From: Vibrio sp. 99-8-1
GTDB taxonomy: Bacteria; Pseudomonadota; Gammaproteobacteria; Enterobacterales; Vibrionaceae
NCBI RefSeq assembly: GCF_013114595.1
Contig: NZ_VTXE01000018.1
Location: forward strand, 35,079-99,078
DNA length: 64,000 nucleotides
Direction: 5' to 3'
In this document: positions 1 to 8,154 of the stretch, in pieces
How positions within the stretch are numbered: position 1 is the stretch's first letter
Layout of the letters: each line of letters begins with the position of its first letter
The notes under the pieces: generated by a model
Database searches by the model: none
Told to the model about the DNA's origin: nothing
What the model saw: the letters and a program-made list of their open reading frames with translations, nothing else
Translations under genes and position numbers: made by a program

Positions 1-441
1 CACACCAAATGCAAAGTCCACTTGCTTTGTCTCAACCAGATTTGCCAAGTCACCACTGGATGCGAGTACAATATTGAAGGATGTCGCGGGAAAGTTGTTG
101 TTGAGTTGGTGCGCGAGATCTTGCCACAAGTCATCTGGTAATGCGTCATCACGAGCAATCCACACTTCTGCGCTAAACTCGGCAGATGCATGGCTACAAG
201 TTTGTTTAATTCGGGCATAGGTAAAAAGCAAATTTTCACAATCTTTATAGATCGCTTTACCAGCTTCTGATAACTCTACATGATTGCCGCTACGAGTAAA
301 TAATGAAACATCGAGATCTTTTTCCAATGCTTTGATTGCCATACTAAGCTTAGTTCTATTGCAGTTTAATTGTCGTGCCGCCTCAGAAACAGAACCTAGA
401 TCGGCGACTTTGCAAAATGCTTCAATATGTGACAAATTCAT
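1..441 (-). CDS. LysR-family transcriptional regulator, 5' part only (runs off the left edge)
   Basis: The minus strand stays open from an ATG at 441 to the first base, giving 147 residues of a protein family that is normally about 300 long. The N-terminus begins MNLSHIEAF and contains the LysR winged helix (VADLGSVSEAARQLNCNRTKLSMAIKALE), followed by the start of the effector domain. A GGAG lies 5 nt before the ATG at 441; another ATG at 444 sits too close to it. It is divergent from the original methyltransferase start at 672, so it may have regulated that gene, as LysR proteins often do for divergent neighbours. That link is inference. Confidence 0.9.
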   Translation of the reverse strand, partial: MNLSHIEAFCKVADLGSVSEAARQLNCNRTKLSMAIKALEKDLDVSLFTRSGNHVELSEAGKAIYKDCENLLFTYARIKQTCSHASAEFSAEVWIARDDALPDDLWQDLAHQLNNNFPATSFNIVLASSGDLANLVETKQVDFAFGV

Positions 442-671
442 CATTACTCCTTGATTGCCAGCTAAACGGATGACTTACAATGCGTAAATGTGCATTCGAT
501 AGCTTTTGAGTGAGTCAAGGGTAACTAATTTGCTTCACTTTTCCCACGTATTAGGTGAACAATGTTGCTTCTATTGAAAAAAAGTAAAAAAGATCGACAT
601 TTTGGCGTGAAGCGAATAAGTAATTTGTTTACCATACGTAAGCAGATCTAAAGGATGTATACGGAGGCCAA

Positions 672-695
672 ATGGCTCATAACTGGGATAGTTGA
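672..695 (+). pseudogene. Severed 5' end of the methyltransferase gene (left of prophage)
   Basis: A GGAGG ribosome site at 663-667 precedes an ATG at 672 that reads MAHNWDS and then a stop. The intact gene at 53888 begins MTHNWDKYAAKW. The first six codons match except Ala/Thr at position 2, and similarity ends where the prophage begins. This is the original translation start of the host gene, cut off by integration. Confidence 0.8.
676..690. other. attL core of the prophage
   Basis: CTCATAACTGGGATA at 676-690 matches CTCATAATTGGGATA at 53892-53906 with one mismatch, in the same orientation, and similarity falls off on both sides. The position inside the methyltransferase start region, next to the integrase gene, supports a recombination core. 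The exact crossover base cannot be fixed from one lysogen. Confidence 0.7.
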
Positions 696-841
696 GTATA
701 ACCCTTTCTCTATTAATCATCATTTTCCTTTCTTGTTCCCATACCTTCATTTCAACTCAATTAAAACAATGGATTGATATGATTTCGTATTGTATCTTAT
801 CTTTGGGTTTTATGTTTTTTCTTACTTTTACATTTGAATTT

Positions 842-883
842 GCGTCCAATTATGCGTCCAAATCTTAATGTAGGTGCGTCCAA
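842..883 (+). repeat. Three GCGTCCAA repeats: integrase/excisionase arm-type sites (left)
   Basis: GCGTCCAA occurs at 842-849, 854-861 and 876-883, each followed by AT-rich sequence. The same motif recurs at the other prophage end (53819-53837). Short direct repeats at both ends, inside the core sites, are the usual arm-binding layout of tyrosine integrases. The third copy overlaps the 5' extension of the integrase reading frame, which favours the downstream start at 901 and suggests autoregulation. Confidence 0.6.
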
Positions 884-900
884 TTATAAGAGATCTTATT

Positions 901-2088
901 GTGAGTATTACCGACAAACAGCTAAAAGCAATTGTTAGATATAACACCTATACTGGGCCATCAGAACTAAGTGACGGCGAAGGTTTTATTGCCAGGGTGT
1001 CACCTAAGGCAAGAATTACATTTCAATATAGGTGCCGGTTCAACGGTAAGAATCAGCGATTTAAGATAGGTAAATATCCGATAGTTAGCCTTAAAGAGGC
1101 AAGGCAAATTCATAAAAGAATGCTAGAGCATAAAGAAGCGGGACGAAGTCCTGAAATAGCATTAACTTGTGAAACCGAATTTATTACTTTGGATGACTGC
1201 CTGAATTATTGGTTTGAAAATAAAGTATCTACTTTGAAAGAAGGTACTCAGGTTCTATATAAATCGGTTGCCGATAATCATTTCTATGGCGAGTTCCCTG
1301 GAATAAATGTAGCAAGTATTACCGCTCGAGAATGGGTGGTATGGTTGGATAAAATCGCAGAGAAGAATCCCAAAGTGGCAAACTCAGCGTTTGCTCGGAT
1401 GAGAGCGTGTTTAAATTTTTGTAAAAGTAAGTTTCTTATTGATGGTACTCATCTTGATAAGATTAGACAGCAAGATATAGGTGCCCCCTCAGATGTTGGA
1501 GATAGAGTACTTACTTGGAGTGAATTGGCAAAAATCTGGATAGCGATAGAGCGAAGCCAAGCGGCCACTCCAACGAAGAACCTTCATCTTATTACATTGC
1601 TATGGGGAAACCGGATATCAGAGCTTAGATTAGCAAGGCGAGAACATTTTGATATGAAGGCGGGGATATGGACGGTACCAGCAGAGTTGAGCAAAACTAA
1701 AAAACCAATTCGACGTCCGATACCGGATAAGGTAAGGCCTATCTTAGAGAGAGAAATGCAAATTTATGACGATGTCCTTTTCCCTGGTGCTAAATTAGAT
1801 ATTCCACTGTCTATTGCTTCTGCAAATCGATACATTCGTAGGTTAAGAGCTGGTATCGATATTCCAACCTGGAGAACTCATGACTTTAGACGTTCAATAT
1901 CAACGGGAGCTTCTGAACTTGGTGTCATGCCGCATGTGGTTGAAAAGATGTTAGGACATGAATTAGGTGGTGTTCTGGCTATCTATAACAAACATGATTG
2001 GTTGGACGAACAGTTGGTGGCTTATAACTTGTATGCAAATAAGATCTTAGAATATGTTGCACAATTGCGATGTTATTTATTAAGTTAG
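901..2088 (+). CDS. int: Tyrosine recombinase (prophage integrase)
   Basis: Catalyses site-specific integration and excision of the prophage. From the GTG at 901 it is 395 residues. The catalytic set of the phage integrase family is visible: Arg238 (NRISELR), His327 and Arg330 (HDFRR), His353 (LGHE) and the nucleophile Tyr362 (AIYNKHDW). The N-terminal part resembles the DUF4102 arm-binding domain and the middle a SAM-like core-binding domain. An upstream GTG at 874 would add nine residues but overlaps a GCGTCCAA repeat. The gene lies next to attL, transcribed into the prophage, and ends before a bidirectional terminator. Confidence 0.95.
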   Translation: MSITDKQLKAIVRYNTYTGPSELSDGEGFIARVSPKARITFQYRCRFNGKNQRFKIGKYPIVSLKEARQIHKRMLEHKEAGRSPEIALTCETEFITLDDCLNYWFENKVSTLKEGTQVLYKSVADNHFYGEFPGINVASITAREWVVWLDKIAEKNPKVANSAFARMRACLNFCKSKFLIDGTHLDKIRQQDIGAPSDVGDRVLTWSELAKIWIAIERSQAATPTKNLHLITLLWGNRISELRLARREHFDMKAGIWTVPAELSKTKKPIRRPIPDKVRPILEREMQIYDDVLFPGAKLDIPLSIASANRYIRRLRAGIDIPTWRTHDFRRSISTGASELGVMPHVVEKMLGHELGGVLAIYNKHDWLDEQLVAYNLYANKILEYVAQLRCYLLS

Positions 2089-2174
2089 TTTTATATTTTT
2101 AAGTGACAAGGTTTCTGTGTCTTTGAAATTTATTTTTAATAAGTATTTCTATAGTGGCATAGATAAACATATAC

Positions 2175-2208
2175 GCCGATACTTAGATAAAGTACTTTTA
2201 GTATCGGC
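2175..2208. terminator. Bidirectional terminator between integrase and outer-membrane gene
   Basis: A perfect 9-bp stem, GCCGATACT at 2175-2183 and AGTATCGGC at 2200-2208, lies between convergent genes. T-rich flanks on both sides let it serve either strand. Confidence 0.6.
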
Positions 2209-2217
2209 ATATGTATT

Positions 2218-2793
2218 TTAGAAGTTAAATGCAAGCCCTGCGAACAAAGTACTTGTGTCAGATTCAATGACTCTATACCCTCCTTTTATCGAAAGCTGGT
2301 CGGTAATTAACATGCCGAGCTCTCCACCAAAGGTGAACCCTGAATCCACTTCATCGGCGAGATCGGAACTCGTTGTGTTGCCGTTAACAGTATAGCTTGC
2401 TTTACCTGAAGCAGATAAATTGGCATACCCCACTTGTCCTCCAATGAAAAAACGGCCTAAGTAGAACCTCGGTTTGTAACTTAGGTTTATTGCTGTTAAT
2501 TCCAGTTCTCCAGAACCTTTGATACCAAGTGCTGTGTCATCAAAATTATATTTTGCAGTTCCTAGATTTATGTATTCAAATTCAAATGCATTGGTCCAGC
2601 TACTAGATGATGGAAGTTGATAACCAAGCTGTATTGCATACCCAGAACCGTCTTTCTTAGAGGCTGATGGGATTTCTGGAAAATTAGAATGTACATAATC
2701 GAGTCCAACATAAAAATTTGACGGGTCATTAGCCGCCAAGGCAGAACCAGAAGTGAAAACTGCGATGGATAGTATAGTGAATAATTTATTCAT
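2218..2793 (-). CDS. Outer-membrane beta-barrel protein (OmpX/Ail-like size)
   Basis: 191 residues from the ATG at 2793. A longer reading starts at 2817, but only the internal ATG begins a proper signal peptide (MNKLFTILSIAVFTSGSALA). The mature part has alternating aromatic/polar strands with GLDYVH, GYQL, GGQVGYANL and GGELGML, and ends in LAFNF. A terminal Phe is the recognition signal for the Bam machinery. The size suits an eight-stranded barrel. As a prophage accessory gene it could change the lysogen's surface (phage exclusion, serum resistance or adhesion), but no specific function can be assigned. Confidence 0.7.
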   Translation of the reverse strand: MNKLFTILSIAVFTSGSALAANDPSNFYVGLDYVHSNFPEIPSASKKDGSGYAIQLGYQLPSSSSWTNAFEFEYINLGTAKYNFDDTALGIKGSGELELTAINLSYKPRFYLGRFFIGGQVGYANLSASGKASYTVNGNTTSSDLADEVDSGFTFGGELGMLITDQLSIKGGYRVIESDTSTLFAGLAFNF

Positions 2794-2910
2794 ATGATAT
2801 TTCTCTAAATTTAACATTTTGTAGTGGTTAAAAAAGACTGCTTACGAGAGAGCAGGTTAAATAATCGTTCTAATTCATTGGTATCAAAAAGTTATTTTTT
2901 TGAAGATTAA

Positions 2911-3519
2911 TTAGTGAAAAGAAAATTGAATACCTAGGTTTATTCCAATTTCTCTTTCTTCTCTTTTTGCGAACTCAAGACCAGCAATTAGCCCAAATGT
3001 GGAGCCAAACTGAAATACATTCTTTACTTCGATAGCATCGCGAGCTGTGTCAAGAAAGTCCCGCTGATAGGAGATATGGGCCATCCAGTGATTAGCAATT
3101 TGACTCTTTATGCCTCCTTTACAATATAATCCTTCTTCAGTATTATTTTCGGCATAATCACTTTCTGTTCTGAAATTAACAACACCACAAGAAAAAGGTG
3201 TTGAAAATATAGGGTTTCTAAAAGTAATATAACCAACGCCTGCCTCCCACTTATCAACACTAGTACTAAATCGAGTATTAAAGGCAGAGTAACCTTCAAT
3301 AAAAAAATCGCCCACAATGTTCGCACTTAAATCTAGATATAAACCACCTAGAGTCTTATCTTCTTTATTATCATATTCGTCATTCGTGTAAGGCTTTAAT
3401 GCACCAGAACTATATTTAATGCTAGTGTAACCAAAACCGAGATGAGAGTAATTTTCTGCAATATTACTATCCGCAATAGCTGGTAGAGAAAGTAGGGCTA
3501 AAAGGAGTGTTTTTCTCAT
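2911..3519 (-). CDS. Secreted, probable outer-membrane barrel protein
   Basis: 202 residues from the ATG at 3519, with an AAGGA ribosome site; the upstream ATG at 3534 lies in the same stretch as that site and is not the likely start. A short signal peptide (MRKTLLLALLSLPAIA) is followed by barrel-like strands (GFGYTSIKY, GGLYLDLSANI, EAGVGYITF, FGSTFGLIAGLEFA) ending in LGIQFSFH. It shares orientation with the barrel gene downstream, about 120 bp away, so the two may be co-transcribed. A porin-like or outer-membrane Asp-box type role is possible; no family is recognised with certainty. Confidence 0.6.
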   Translation of the reverse strand: MRKTLLLALLSLPAIADSNIAENYSHLGFGYTSIKYSSGALKPYTNDEYDNKEDKTLGGLYLDLSANIVGDFFIEGYSAFNTRFSTSVDKWEAGVGYITFRNPIFSTPFSCGVVNFRTESDYAENNTEEGLYCKGGIKSQIANHWMAHISYQRDFLDTARDAIEVKNVFQFGSTFGLIAGLEFAKREEREIGINLGIQFSFH

Positions 3520-3852
3520 TATAATTTCCTTCATTATAACTTAATGTAACTTGTCTTTACATTTTTGTAACTTAATGGGGCTGTATTTTACATTTTGATG
3601 CGTAAAGTAAAGGTATTACTTAATATATTTACTTTATTTATTTGTATTTTTCAATAGGCAATATTGATTTCATGAATGCGTCTAACATATTTGATGTGTA
3701 TGAACATTAATGCGTTCTATTGAGCTTTTAGCACGATAGCTGTTATGTTAGGTGCATGTTGGTTATAGGATCAAGTATGATCGGTGGTTGAAGAAGTATA
3801 ATACGAGTCTACGGGCTCAAGATGATCTTTGTTATAAACTTGGAGAAGAAAA
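3520..3852. other. AT-rich divergent intergenic region
   Basis: A 333-bp region between a leftward outer-membrane gene and a rightward TPR gene. It is very AT-rich and should hold both promoters; several TATAAT-like hexamers are possible but none is decisive. No reading frame with a ribosome site is seen. Confidence 0.4.
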
Positions 3853-4335
3853 ATGGAAACTGTTATCAACCAAGCAATTGTATTGAGGAAAGAGGAAAAG
3901 TACCAAGAGTCTAGGGCTTTGTTAACAACGTTATTAGATGATAATAGTTATGCAGCGATAGCTCATTTACATATAGCGTGGTCATATGACAATGAAGGTA
4001 AGGAACAAAAAGCTATTGAACACTACCTATCATCTTTGTCGGGCATGCTTTCTTCGATAGAGAGGTTTGATGCTTTATTTGGTTTGGCGAGTACTTATCG
4101 AAGTATTGGGAAATACTCCGAGGCATTAAACTATTTTGAGCACATTATAAATGAGTATCCTAGTTTTATCGAAGTTCAGCCTTTTTATGCTATGTGCCTC
4201 TACAACTTAGGCCGCCACAAAGAAGCAACTTCGTTGTTGCTTAATCTTATAGTGTCAACAACAAACAGTGATGCAATTAAAGAGTATCAGCGGGCTATTT
4301 CATTATACGCACAAGATTTAGATAGAACTTGGTAA
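3853..4335 (+). CDS. Tetratricopeptide-repeat protein
   Basis: 160 residues with a GGAGAAG ribosome site before the ATG. There are four helix-turn-helix repeats: residues about 2-33, 35-70 (LHIAWSYDNEGKEQKAIEHY), 73-105 (FGLASTYRSIGKYSEALNYF) and 108-140 (FYAMCLYNLGRHKEATSLL). No signal peptide or enzymatic domain, so it is presumably a cytosolic interaction scaffold. It resembles the TPR_5-type small proteins found in mobile elements. Its partner is unknown, and it sits among accessory genes of island 1. Confidence 0.7.
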   Translation: METVINQAIVLRKEEKYQESRALLTTLLDDNSYAAIAHLHIAWSYDNEGKEQKAIEHYLSSLSGMLSSIERFDALFGLASTYRSIGKYSEALNYFEHIINEYPSFIEVQPFYAMCLYNLGRHKEATSLLLNLIVSTTNSDAIKEYQRAISLYAQDLDRTW

Positions 4336-4472
4336 AACGGAGTGTATTTAGCTACTTGGTAACAAGTTTTGCGATATAGGAAACAACAGGTGCTATATTA
4401 ATCTTTTCATACTGTGTAACTTTCTATATTAAAATACGTTCTGTATTTTTATGGTTTTTCAAGGGGTTCTAT

Positions 4473-4628
4473 ATGAATATTAGGCCAATAATTCTTATTA
4501 TCGTTATTGCTGTTTTTTCATTTTGGTTGGGGGTTCTAGCTAATGAGTTTTATTATGATGATATATGCTTAGATTTAGGTGGTGGAAAGAACCCAGGAGA
4601 CTATCCTATTTGTATCATTGAAAAATAA
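4473..4628 (+). CDS. Small single-span membrane protein, 51 residues
   Basis: The ATG at 4473 has an AAGGGG ribosome site 7 nt upstream. The protein starts MNIRPIILIIVIAVFSFWLG, a single hydrophobic segment, followed by a polar tail rich in Tyr, Asp and Gly (EFYYDDICLDLGGGKNPG) with two Cys. It ends just before the next small membrane gene at 4645. It is probably exported with the tail periplasmic. No family recognised. Confidence 0.5.
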   Translation: MNIRPIILIIVIAVFSFWLGVLANEFYYDDICLDLGGGKNPGDYPICIIEK

Positions 4629-4644
4629 AAATCAAGAGTTTTAT

Positions 4645-4857
4645 ATGAAAGTAAAATTATTTATTGCTAGTACAATCATGCTAGTTTCATCTGCGCTGTT
4701 TAGGGTATTAGAGATTAAATTTTATGGTGATATTGGTCCTGATGGCGTACTCCAAGAAAGCTTGTTCCTTCCTTTGTCATTTATTTTCTTTGCACTGGCA
4801 ATAGTTCTTTATCTTTTATTAATAATAAAGTGGATAAGAACAAAAATAAGAAGTTAA
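4645..4857 (+). CDS. Small two-span membrane protein, 70 residues
   Basis: Starts at an ATG (4645) with AAGAG 6 nt upstream. Two hydrophobic segments are visible, residues about 4-20 (LFIASTIMLVSSALF) and 42-62 (PLSFIFFALAIVLYLLLIIKW), with a basic cytoplasmic end (RTKIRS). It follows the 51-residue membrane gene by 16 nt, so the two may form a small operon. Function unknown. Confidence 0.5.
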   Translation: MKVKLFIASTIMLVSSALFRVLEIKFYGDIGPDGVLQESLFLPLSFIFFALAIVLYLLLIIKWIRTKIRS

Positions 4858-5019
4858 TAAAAGTAACTGAAAGCTTATTTATAGAATAAAAATAATTTTA
4901 GTAAAACTAAGTGTTAGATTTGTCATTATGGAGTAACTAAAAGGATTCAGAGTCATGTGTTCCTAATGATAATTTTAGGAGCCGATTGACGGCTACAAAT
5001 GGCGTATGAGGCATGAGGG

Positions 5020-5338
5020 CAGACAACAGGCGGGTTGCTTCACAGCGTCAGAATTCCTGTTACAGAAGCCGAAAGTATCGTCAAACTCTTTTCTATGATC
5101 AGATAAAGAAAAGCTTATCTCGCAAGGCAAAGGAGTCTGTTGAGAGAATGGTCTGATGAACACTTTTTTAGAATCTTAAAATCAGAATGGATGCCAGCTA
5201 GTAGCTACCGTAGTTTAGCTGGCCACAGATTCGAAATAATCAAAGGATTAACCAGTGAAAATAGATGTTGCGTTGTATATCCGAAGAGTTATTGCTTAAG
5301 TAATCGTCGAATTACATTAAGTGAAAATACGACTTAAG
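5020..5338 (+). pseudogene. Degenerate IS3-family transposase (OrfB) fragment
   Basis: The frame at 5140-5337 reads EHFFRILKSEWMP followed by SYRSLAG, close to the FFR-LK-EWMP...YRS motif of IS3-family DDE transposases. Just upstream, in another frame, GKGVC-stop-ENGLMNT matches the SRKGNCWDNA-type motif that normally precedes it. So the gene is frameshifted and stop-interrupted and only its C-terminal third is recognisable. No clear terminal inverted repeats were found. It marks past IS activity in accessory island 1. Confidence 0.5.
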
Positions 5339-5398
5339 TCATATTCATCTGGTAGAGTACGTGGGATACTCACTGTTTTTGAAAACTAGCTAAAAATA

Positions 5399-6055
5399 AT
5401 GATGAACAACAAGAATTTAATCATACTAGGTGCAGTTGTAGTGCTATCCGGCTGTCAAACTACCATCGAAGCAAATCAATATAGTGTTCTAGATCCTGAG
5501 ACTAACTTTTATGTTAACACCCCAATTGTAGTCGCTACGTTTGATGAGAATGACCTTTCTTCTAAGTATTATATTCGTCCAGTCATTGATGCTTTAAAAG
5601 AACGTGGCTTTATAAATGTTTACTCGAGTAGTGAGCTGGTGGATAGCGATATTACGCCTATAGCAGCTGCATATATTAAACTCGATAAAGAGTACGATAC
5701 ATACACATATGAGTCTGCTGATTATGGCATGGTTGATAGCGGTTATTCGACGACAAATTGTACTGGATTTGGATTGACAGCTACATGTAGTAGTACACAG
5801 CAACAAACATTTGGTGTAACGGGGACATCTAAAAAAATTGGGACTACGGTGTTTCACTCTTTTGCTTTACATTATTATGACCTTGCCTCTGGAAAGAAAG
5901 TCTTATTCTCAATGGGGTCAACCTTTGACAAGAGTTGTAACACTGATTTTCTATATAAATTTCTAATTGATGAAACTATTTTACGTACTGATTTCGAAAT
6001 TCCAACGGAATATAAATACAAAACAAAATTACCAGATGGAACTCAATGTAAGTAA
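5399..6055 (+). CDS. Outer-membrane or periplasmic lipoprotein, DUF4136-like
   Basis: 218 residues. The N-terminus (MMNNKNLIILGAVVVLSGC) carries a lipobox LSGC, so acylation and retention in the envelope are expected. The body has an N-terminal alpha/beta part (IVVATFDENDLSSKYYIRPVIDALKERGF) resembling DUF4136/LPS-assembly-type lipoproteins, and a Thr/Ser/Cys-rich insert around residues 110-145. ATGs at 5399 and 5402 are both possible, with a weak ribosome site. It may contribute to lysogenic conversion; its role is not known. Confidence 0.65.
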   Translation: MMNNKNLIILGAVVVLSGCQTTIEANQYSVLDPETNFYVNTPIVVATFDENDLSSKYYIRPVIDALKERGFINVYSSSELVDSDITPIAAAYIKLDKEYDTYTYESADYGMVDSGYSTTNCTGFGLTATCSSTQQQTFGVTGTSKKIGTTVFHSFALHYYDLASGKKVLFSMGSTFDKSCNTDFLYKFLIDETILRTDFEIPTEYKYKTKLPDGTQCK

Positions 6056-6257
6056 AGAACCAAAGAGCAGATTAGAAACTGATGAATATGAAGGCGAATG
6101 TTGAAAAGTAGCTGTAGTTCGGGATATTAGGTTAATTCAACTGTCTTTAATGGGTAAATGAAATGTAAAAAGAGAGTATAAGTCTAGTTTTACTTACTCT
6201 TTTATTCCACATTAGAAGTGTATTATTAAATTAAATAATAAACTATAGGAGAAGAAA

Positions 6258-6473
6258 TTGAAAAAAATATCTAAGTTAATACAATTTATGTTGTTAACAG
6301 TTTTTGCTGAATGCAAACGAGTAAGAAGCGCTATCGAAGTCCCCATTTCCGTTTTCCTTACGTATTCAAGAGTATCGCTTAAAGGAAGAGCCTACCCTTG
6401 CACAGGTAGGCTTAATGAAATGAGTAATTGCGAGTACCCGATTTCATGTAGAAACCAGATGCTACAGAATTGA
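6258..6473 (+). pseudogene. Signal-peptide-bearing gene truncated by the Q-leader repeat
   Basis: A strong AGGAGAAG site precedes a TTG at 6258 that encodes MKKISKLIQFMLLTVFA, a typical signal peptide start. From 6300 the frame runs into a 195-bp inverted copy of the Q-gene leader, read backwards, ending at 6473. The chimeric 71-residue product is unlikely to be functional. The original gene has therefore lost its 3' part. Transcription through it would read the antisense of the Q leader. Confidence 0.5.
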
Positions 6474-6494
6474 AATTAAGGAAAATGTGACAAG
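6300..6494 (-). repeat. 195-bp inverted duplicate of the Q leader and Q start (left copy)
   Basis: This stretch is the reverse complement of 22309-22503 with about four mismatches in 195 bp. The parent region comprises the Q-gene terminator hairpin, its ribosome site, start codon and about 15 codons. Weaker similarity continues for about 15 nt past 6494 (TAGCCAT in both). The two copies face each other across 16 kb that includes the immunity region. Confidence 0.9.
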
Positions 6495-6543
6495 AGTGAT
6501 AGCCATTTATAGCTATAGCCAATTACTGCTTACTAATAAACCT

Positions 6544-8154
6544 TTATTCAAAACCATCACCCAAAGTCTCCTTTGAATAGAACTGATAATGATTTCTTCC
6601 CGCCACATTTTTACAGGCATACATCGCTAAATCAGCGTTGTGGACCAATTCGGTAACAGATTTAGCATCATCAGGGTAAACAGAAATACCCACGCTAACT
6701 CCAATATCAAATTGAATATCATCCATTTCGAAACCGTCCTCGAAGAGAGAAAGAATTCGATGAGAAAACTCGATAAGTATATCTAAATCGTCCAACCCTC
6801 CCACTATGATTGCAAATTCATCACCAGATAACCTGAAGAATTCAAACTCAGAGACAATTAGAGTTTCCCACTCATAATCTACAAAACTCTCGACGAGGCG
6901 TTTTGCAAATACTTCGAGTAAGTGGTCTCCAATATGATGTCCATAATTGTCATTCACATGTTTAAAGTTATCGATATCAAAATAGATAACGGCGCATTTT
7001 TTATCCTTTTGGGTGCAGTTATCCATGATGCGCGTGATATCTAGGTTGAATTTTTTCCTATTTGGTAAGCCCGTAAGAGAATCTCTTTTTGCCAGATCAT
7101 CGAGTTCAGTGATCAAATCAATGTATTTATTGTTAAGGATGGAGACTTCGTCGTTACTCTTCAAACGTTCTAAGTAGATTAAATCATCATAATTTACGGA
7201 CTCTACTTGCTCAGTAAGCCTCTCTACTGGCTTAATGACCTGTTTTACTATAAGCCACTTTAGTAGTAAGAAAGTGACCGAAGTTACTAACAAAACAATA
7301 ATAATATAAATAAGCTGAAAGGGTTTATACAATTCATTAAGGTACTCTTCAAAGAAACAAATCTTGATCAACCATATGTCATGCATCAATTGAAAACCAA
7401 ATTCATGGTCTGGCAGAGTATTTTTTTCTAATTGTTCTTCGTTCGACAGCGAATGCGAAGTTGCATTAGGTCTAAGCATCAATTGAGCATCCGGACCAAG
7501 CTTACTTTTTACCGAATTTTGAAATTTATCGTAGTGCTTAAGTTTAGAGCGAACCACTGCAGTTAATAGTATCTGCCCACGAGAAAAGGTTGGAACAGTG
7601 TAACTCTGCTCAAATGTAAATGTCTTTACGACTAGAAATTCAAGGCCTTCAACACCATCGTCTAATTTGTAGGTAGAGGAGTTAACGCGAGCCACACCTC
7701 TCACATCTAATGCTTGTTGAATCGCAGCAAGGTGATCTGTCACAACCATATCAGCAACGTATTTTGTAAATGGCTCCGACATGTTAAAGTAAATAAGCTC
7801 TTCGCCATTAATATCCACCAGAGCAAAACTCTCGATCGTACTGTGATTAAGTTTTAATTGATTAATATACCTCTCTAATTCTTTCTTCATATAATACTGA
7901 AATGTGTCATCATTTATTTCAATGATATGCTTTTGAATATGGTAGCTTTCTAGACTCATTCTGATAGCAGAATCTAACTCTCTAAGTGCTTCATTAAGGT
8001 CATTAGAAATATAACTAAGTTCATTTTGTATTTTTTCCGATAACGACAAGTTCAGTTGCATTTTTTGACTGAAATACGAAAACACTCCGGCGATGGAGAA
8101 GATCACAATCATAACAGGAAGCAGAATATAATTAATCTTTAACGACAGTTTCAT
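6544..8154 (-). CDS. Membrane diguanylate cyclase with periplasmic sensor and HAMP (MbaA-like input, no EAL)
   Basis: 536 residues. TM1 is at about 8-28, a periplasmic sensor region at about 30-270, TM2 at about 278-300, a HAMP linker (PVERLTEQVESV) to about 350, and a GGDEF domain at about 355-530. The signature is RLSGDEF (Ser-Gly-Asp-Glu-Phe at 443-447), an accepted active variant; DIDNFKHVNDNYGH is intact. No RxxD inhibitory site is seen five residues upstream, so product inhibition may be absent. It should make c-di-GMP from two GTP. Its start overlaps the stop of the upstream binding-protein gene by ATGA, implying coupled synthesis and a functional pair as in NspS-MbaA. MbaA itself also has an EAL domain, which is missing here. 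Confidence 0.85.
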   Translation of the reverse strand: MKLSLKINYILLPVMIVIFSIAGVFSYFSQKMQLNLSLSEKIQNELSYISNDLNEALRELDSAIRMSLESYHIQKHIIEINDDTFQYYMKKELERYINQLKLNHSTIESFALVDINGEELIYFNMSEPFTKYVADMVVTDHLAAIQQALDVRGVARVNSSTYKLDDGVEGLEFLVVKTFTFEQSYTVPTFSRGQILLTAVVRSKLKHYDKFQNSVKSKLGPDAQLMLRPNATSHSLSNEEQLEKNTLPDHEFGFQLMHDIWLIKICFFEEYLNELYKPFQLIYIIIVLLVTSVTFLLLKWLIVKQVIKPVERLTEQVESVNYDDLIYLERLKSNDEVSILNNKYIDLITELDDLAKRDSLTGLPNRKKFNLDITRIMDNCTQKDKKCAVIYFDIDNFKHVNDNYGHHIGDHLLEVFAKRLVESFVDYEWETLIVSEFEFFRLSGDEFAIIVGGLDDLDILIEFSHRILSLFEDGFEMDDIQFDIGVSVGISVYPDDAKSVTELVHNADLAMYACKNVAGRNHYQFYSKETLGDGFE

